From Anastrepha obliqua (Eukaryota > Arthropoda > Insecta > Diptera > Tephritidae): 64,000 nucleotides of DNA. The notes under the pieces are model-generated. The model was given only the letters and a program-made list of their open reading frames with translations, had not been told where the DNA came from and searched no databases. The stretch spans positions 77,688,001-77,752,000 of the forward strand of contig NC_072895.1 of the NCBI RefSeq assembly GCF_027943255.1, read 5' to 3'. Within the stretch, counting starts at the first letter, position 1. Each line of letters begins with the position of its first letter. The translations under genes and the position numbers were made by a program. Shown piece by piece: positions 58,626 to 64,000 of the stretch.

Positions 58626-61600
58626 ATTTAACTCGAATTTAGATCGAATCTAAAATAAAAACGATTCAAACTCAATTCTGAACTTTTCGACATCACCCGG
58701 AATTGAGAAAAAGAGAACGAATCGGAATGTATGTATGTCGTTTTAGTTTTCACATCATGTCGAAATGCAGAACACACCGAAGTAAGCCACAAGGTTAGCT
58801 AATGAACTAAAAACAAAAAACAATGTTTACTATCTTCAGGTCATCCAGCATGTACGCTGTATGTTTTTGAGATGGTTGAACTCGATTGGGCATAACCTCA
58901 AAACACATTTGAAAGATTGAGCTATACTGCTTCAATACTTTTATTAAGGGGTAACCCTAGATTTTAGTTTAAACTCGTTGGAAATAATTCGTTTTAACGC
59001 TTTTAGGAGACTTTGCAGTGTTTTTTAAAGTTATGGTCACATCTACTTTGAATTTGGATTCAGCGACGACAAAGACTTACGGTACACCATAGTCAGGCCT
59101 CAATTTGTTTTTGTGTAGCTGCAAATGCAAAAATGATGAATCATAATTTTGAAAATTTTGCATCGTAGAACGCAGAAGGCTTTTCCCAACTTAAAATAAT
59201 TTTCTAACACATGGACTAACGTATTTTCTTTATTAGACCCGGGACTTTTCAGCCCATGTGTTATGCTATATTAGCAAAACATCTGAGTTCGCTTTAATGT
59301 CGAAAATTGTCATTACTTTTAAATTTACTATGTGCGAATTTTTTAACCCCTGAGACCTAAATGCGAGAATGCAGAAGTTCGTGAATTATATACCAGACAT
59401 CTTTTTGCTCATGGAAAATTCAGAATTAATAATTAAATTTAATTTGTACAAAATTCTGCTACTATTTGTTCGTATTTGTTTATCCTCTCGTTTGAACACT
59501 CAAGTTTACAAGACATCCAATTCATATCAGAAAATTCTTGCAATATTCTTTGTTTCACATCTTATGCTATGTCTTCTGCTCCTCTCAAGAATTGCATCAG
59601 ACGTCTTCTGGAAACCACGACAACGACTACGACAACTACAAACTGTCAAATTAAAACTTCAAACTAATTTCTTGAATGTCACATGCGCGAAAATGCCAAA
59701 GTGCCGTTATGGTTATAGAAATAAAAAGGGAAAATAAACAAAAAACAAAGTAATTTGGTATTTCCGTGGCAAAAACAAAACGCTTGCAAAGAGGCGTACA
59801 AGAAAAACTTAAAATGCAAAATGTTCCCACTTACAAATTATGTAATTTCCACAATGAGTGCGTGAAATTTTGCTACTTGCAACTTGCTGCACTTAGTGCA
59901 ACTGCCACTCAAAACAAAAGAAAATAAGGGGAAAGCAACAACAAAAAAAACCAGGACGTTATAACAGAAGCAGTAGAGTTCCAGTGTACGAACGCACACA
60001 TCCAATAACTTACATTGGGATAGGTATTAAATCGCAAGTTTGCGAAGCAACGAAAAATGTCCGTGCAGGGAATTGAAGTACAAGTATAGCTGTTGCCAAC
60101 AATTACCAGCAACATGCCACTTGCCACATGCCACTTTCATCAAACCGCGCTCGTCACGCAAACACCGTTAGCAGTGAGCAGTCAACGCCCCTATCCGCGC
60201 TGCCCACGTTTGCTACTCGCGTTTTGGCATTTCAAAATTATCAACAATTTGAGCACTTAACCGTAGTTCTCCGCAGGCGCCTCCGTTCAACATGTCCCCG
60301 TAACCAACTACCACTTAGTTGTCACCACAGAGTTTGCAACAACAAAAACATCCCATCCGAATGTACCGCAAAAACATCTGTACTTGGGCTCAAACTTCTA
60401 TACATAGACATACACATACATACATGCACAACTACTACAAAGTGTGTACATAATCATTTAGTATGCGTGTGTGTATTTGTTGTTTGCGCATTTTGGCATA
60501 CTTATTGCTACTTACAACAACACTAAAGTGCCATAAGACAATTTGACACGAAACTATTTGCCATCTCCTGCATTCGCGTCACAAACCCCAACTCCTCGAG
60601 ATGGTTTAATCATTTTATATTTTCATTTATTTATTGCCAAAAAGAAGAAGGAATTAAATAATTCCACTTGTCACTTATTCGCCCTTATTTACAGCCCCTA
60701 AATGTCCTCTGCACACAAAATAAGAGCAATAATTTCATTTTATTGTTCTAACCATTTTTGGATATTTCTTAGAACCCATAAAAGTGGACCTTCAAAAACG
60801 GCTGCCTTGCTTCGTTTTACCTTAACCGGTCGGCGTAATTCTCTCAAGATTGGCGCACGTTCGCCCTTCTCGCTTCCAGCTGCTACAATGTGGAAATGTA
60901 TGTGTCCGTACTTGGAGGTGGATATTACTTAGTTCGCTTTCTTTGAGTTAGAGATTCCTACTTTTGTGGGTAGCGATTGCACTGCCCCTTCTTCAAATTC
61001 ACTAACTCTGCTACCCAAATTGCCATCGCTTGTCCTTTCTATCTTACTTGCGGTTCGGTGGAAGAAAGACTAATTACGTTTGTAATAATGAAATGTTCGC
61101 CACAATATTCAAGCCACTGTTCTCTTCCTTATAAGTAGAAGGTGCAAATGCTGCTATGTATACTGGTACAGGAGGCATAACCATATATCTAAAGGCTTGA
61201 TGCTAATATCAGACATTCGTCGTTTTTATTTGCGGGTGCGTAATTATATTGAAGGCGAGGACCCAAGTATTACGAGAAAAATAGTACTGTACAGAGGACA
61301 ATAGTAAGATGGAAATAAATAGCCAAGGCGAGATGGGGCAATATGCCATTTTATTTAAGCAAAACTTTTTTTTTTTTAAGTTTATGCATTTGACCTAATT
61401 TTTTATTTTAACTTTATTTACCTGTACTTAAAAAAATTATGTCGTGCAATGGAAATAAAACTGTTAAATTTTAAAACAAAGTTGGCAATTCATCAAATAA
61501 AACTCTGGTAATTTTTGTTTTTATTTTTTGCACACGTTCCTTGTAGATCAATTTGCGTACGTACTCGTATGCATCAAAAGTGGAGTGTGAAAACTGACTT

Positions 61601-63015
61601 TATTCATTTATTAAACTACTTTCTATACATTCAACATCTAATTTGTAAACCTAATAAAAGTCAAATAAAATTATCAAGGAAACGTGTAAGTGTTCGACAA
61701 ATGGTCAATTTCCTTTCCTTTAACAAGTCCAACAAACACTACGAGTCTCTTTCGATTTATAAATCCACAAAAGTCACAGGCGCCGGAAAGCAAACTTCTA
61801 TATACTCGTACTGCACATCATTTACAAATTTGTACATATGTTTGAATGTATCTTTTTGAGTAGTTGTTGTACGTGTATGTACATAGAATCCTTCCCGACT
61901 TCAATGGCAAATAGTACGAGCATGTTGAGCGAATCTATTGATGTCTGCACATTTCAGAGAATAATTGGTCTGATACTCTCCGCCCTTATGAGTACAGTGG
62001 CCTTTCTTACACACTTTAAGGCGTCAGCCCACACTTCCACCAATGGTAAGTACAAATAACAGGGACTTTGTGCTTTAAAGCAACTGCTTAAGCACACAAC
62101 TCACGTATGTGATATTATTGGGCACGTCCAACGCACCGCCCACCCTCCTTGAAATTCAACCATCTCATTCCCAGTCTGTCGCATGGATTCTTCTTACTCC
62201 ATTGCCACTTGTTACCATTTCCGTTATATTCATCCATTTAAAGGCTAAAAATTGAGACCACTTAAATCGAATGAGGAGTGAATTTGAAGACATATGACCT
62301 AAAAATATGCTACGTATTTTGCATTCCATGAGTATTTTGTTGCTTACGCCACTTGTTTTTTTTTTTTGTGGTAATGTCTTGTGTGATCACAAGATAGACT
62401 GTTTGTGTTTTGAAAATTTGGTGAGCCACATGCTTAGAAGACACATTTGTCACAAAACTGTTATCTGCATATGCATATGCATACTACAGAATGCTGTTGA
62501 GTTTTAGGAATCTTTTTAAATTCGATGGGTTGTGTTTTGACTGCGTTAATAATGGTATACATGCCATGGTTTGTTCCCCAGGCCTTTTATTTGAAACACA
62601 AGTGCTGAATTATATGTAATTCAAACAATATACAAAATACAATACATGCAGAAATAATACCATGGTATAAAAATTTAATGATTTGTTGGCACTTTTTACT
62701 TCATTCCCTAAATTAAGTAACAAAACACTTTTTTTAAGCGTTTTAGTCCCTTAAGGTTTTACCATACTTTTTTTACAAGTTTTCAAGATTTAATGGATAT
62801 TGCTTTCAGAAAAATATAACAACTAGTTAAATGGTCTATTCACTTATCTTAAACTTTCTTAAGTTTCAGTAGACCTTTTGATTTGGAATTTTATTCCTTT
62901 TTTTCAATCTTATTCACTCTTATCGGAAATAAATTGCTTTACATTTTTTTGCATTTTTTAATATGTGATGCGAAAACTGATACAAATATATAGGTCCTCA
63001 TACATACCTATACTC
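58626..63015. other. Long spacer
   Basis: No gene recognised on either strand. Open frames of 60-132 codons (for example 60128-60526 plus, 59369-59737 plus) lack motifs and include microsatellite-encoded stretches such as CATACA runs at 60408-60425. Confidence 0.5.
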
Positions 63016-63530
63016 ACGGGCAAAATTATTCACACAACAACAAATTTTTTATTTGATAACCTTCTATCTATCTTGAGAAAAAATTAATGTACAATAATTA
63101 AAAATGTTATTCTAAAAAAAATCCACATATTTAATGTATTATTTAAAAGTAACATAGACTGAACAAAACTTTACTCCATGAATGAAAAAAATTCTTCATA
63201 TTTTTAAGAGACAAAATTATTCACACAATTCAACTTCACAAGCAAAGTATTAAGTGCAATAAAATTTTAATATTCAGTAGGCATTCATTTCTGCCTGATG
63301 ACTTTATAAAGTCTATTTGGCATAGAGTTAGTTAATTTTTTAATCACATTCGGACTCAAATTTCGTTATTCCTGCTGGAATACCTCCTTTAGTTGGGTTT
63401 CGCTAATTATGTCAATTTTGCGGACACGCTTACGGAGCTCATCCAACAAATGTCCGTTGGGACTCAAGTCTAGAGACCGTGGTGGTTACGGAAGAATGTG
63501 ACGCTAACGCTGGGCTACTGAAGTTCATTG
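63016..63530 (-). mobile_element. Tc1-like element remnant
   Basis: The terminus starts at CACGGGCAAAATTATTCACA, and its core ACAAAATTATTCACACAA recurs directly at about 63210. This is an inner-repeat arrangement seen in some Tc1-like elements. The minus-strand coding remnant (63270-63530) reads PPRSLDLSPNGHLLDELRKR, ISETQLKEVFQQE and LSPNVIKKLTNSMPNRLYKV. It fits the Tc1 C-terminal pattern PPQSPDLNPIE-LWDELKKRV, SP--IKKLV-SMP-RL--VI, with the Glu-bearing PIEN deleted. Only the transposase end remains. Confidence 0.75.
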
Positions 63531-64000
63531 GTCACTGGTCACAATAATAAAATCCAAAAGTGCTCTATTTATTTTATCCGTGGGGCAATAAAATTGTAGG
63601 CCAGTATTATTGACCTCACGTCGGTTTAATTGTTTTCGCTTGGCGTATTCTTTCTGTAAACGTACATATGTACATAGACTACATTTTATGGTGGTAATTT
63701 TTAAACTAAGTTCGACTGGAAAACACCGTTAAACTTACATTGAAAAGCTGGCCCTTAGTAACCATTTGCAATTGAAAAAACTCGTAATAACCCATAACCC
63801 CCTAATATTAATATTACTGCAGTTAAAATTATATTTAGCTGGCTTTTGGTAATCATAAATGAACAAAAAATATAGATATTTTTACTCAAAAAACTAAAAT
63901 AAAAGATAAATATAGTAAATCATAACACTTAACATAACTTATCAAAAGATAATAATTTAATGTTATTAAAGTATTATATAAATAAAAAATTTCTACTAAT
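63531..64000. other. Window-end spacer
   Basis: AT-rich; nothing recognised. Confidence 0.5.

Noticed and set aside
60128..60526. 132-codon plus frame
   Set aside because: Contains microsatellite-encoded HIHTCTT/VCVCVFVV stretches; no domain.

Overview
This is nuclear DNA from a higher fly. The likely source is a tephritid fruit fly. That is an inference from the transposon complement: a DD41D (rosa-type) Tc1/mariner, mariners of two subfamilies, R1-, jockey- and RTE-like LINEs, and a roughly 300-bp tRNA-headed SINE that I recall as typical of tephritids. The AT-rich spacers with TATG/CATA runs also fit. Nothing looks bacterial, viral or organellar. Almost everything recognisable is mobile DNA, mostly decayed. 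I see no complete host gene.

Layout. 0-7 kb: a SINE piece, two short tandem duplications, a decayed reverse transcriptase (2.3-3.0 kb) and a 275-bp LINE 3' end flanked by 7-bp repeats. 7.4-8.7 kb: a mariner with full-length open transposase, but the second catalytic Asp is Asn. 11.8-15.6 kb: two copies of the main LINE (called LINE-A here). 15.8-17.0 kb: a nearly complete DD41D element with TA target duplications. 17.7-19.1 kb: LINE and mariner scraps. 20.4-21.5 kb: a mellifera-type mariner with TIRs and TA duplications. 23.5-24.8 kb: jockey-like RNase H remnant, LINE-A end, Tc1/mariner piece. 27.3-29.6 kb: LINE-A split by a 437-bp MITE, then an R1-like LINE. 31.0-34.0 kb: a 678-bp TTAA MITE and a LINE-A copy split by a 1.1-kb element with 9-bp duplications. 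37.1-38.7 kb: a clean LINE-A insertion (11-bp duplications) beside a 0.9-kb A-rich tract. 41.1-43.1 kb: the best host-gene candidate, a minus-strand membrane-protein exon with splice signals, abutted by an antisense SINE and a Mutator-like transposase remnant. 45-49.3 kb: RNase H remnant, small MITE, unidentified ORF pair, DD41D fragment. 50.4 kb: possible short first coding exon. 52.0-53.6 kb: a second LINE (LINE-B) whose endonuclease carries a SINE with 8-bp duplications. 57.0-58.6 kb: DD41D-like pieces with a LINE-A end nested inside. 63.0-63.5 kb: a Tc1-like remnant.

The pieces form a nested record of transposition rather than a pathway. The SINE and LINE-A end in the same short motif (CGCGCCAATTA) just before their simple-repeat tails, suggesting LINE-A or a close relative mobilised the SINE. 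All seven LINE-A copies lie on the minus strand. Calls rest on protein motifs read by eye from known family signatures; no database search was possible.
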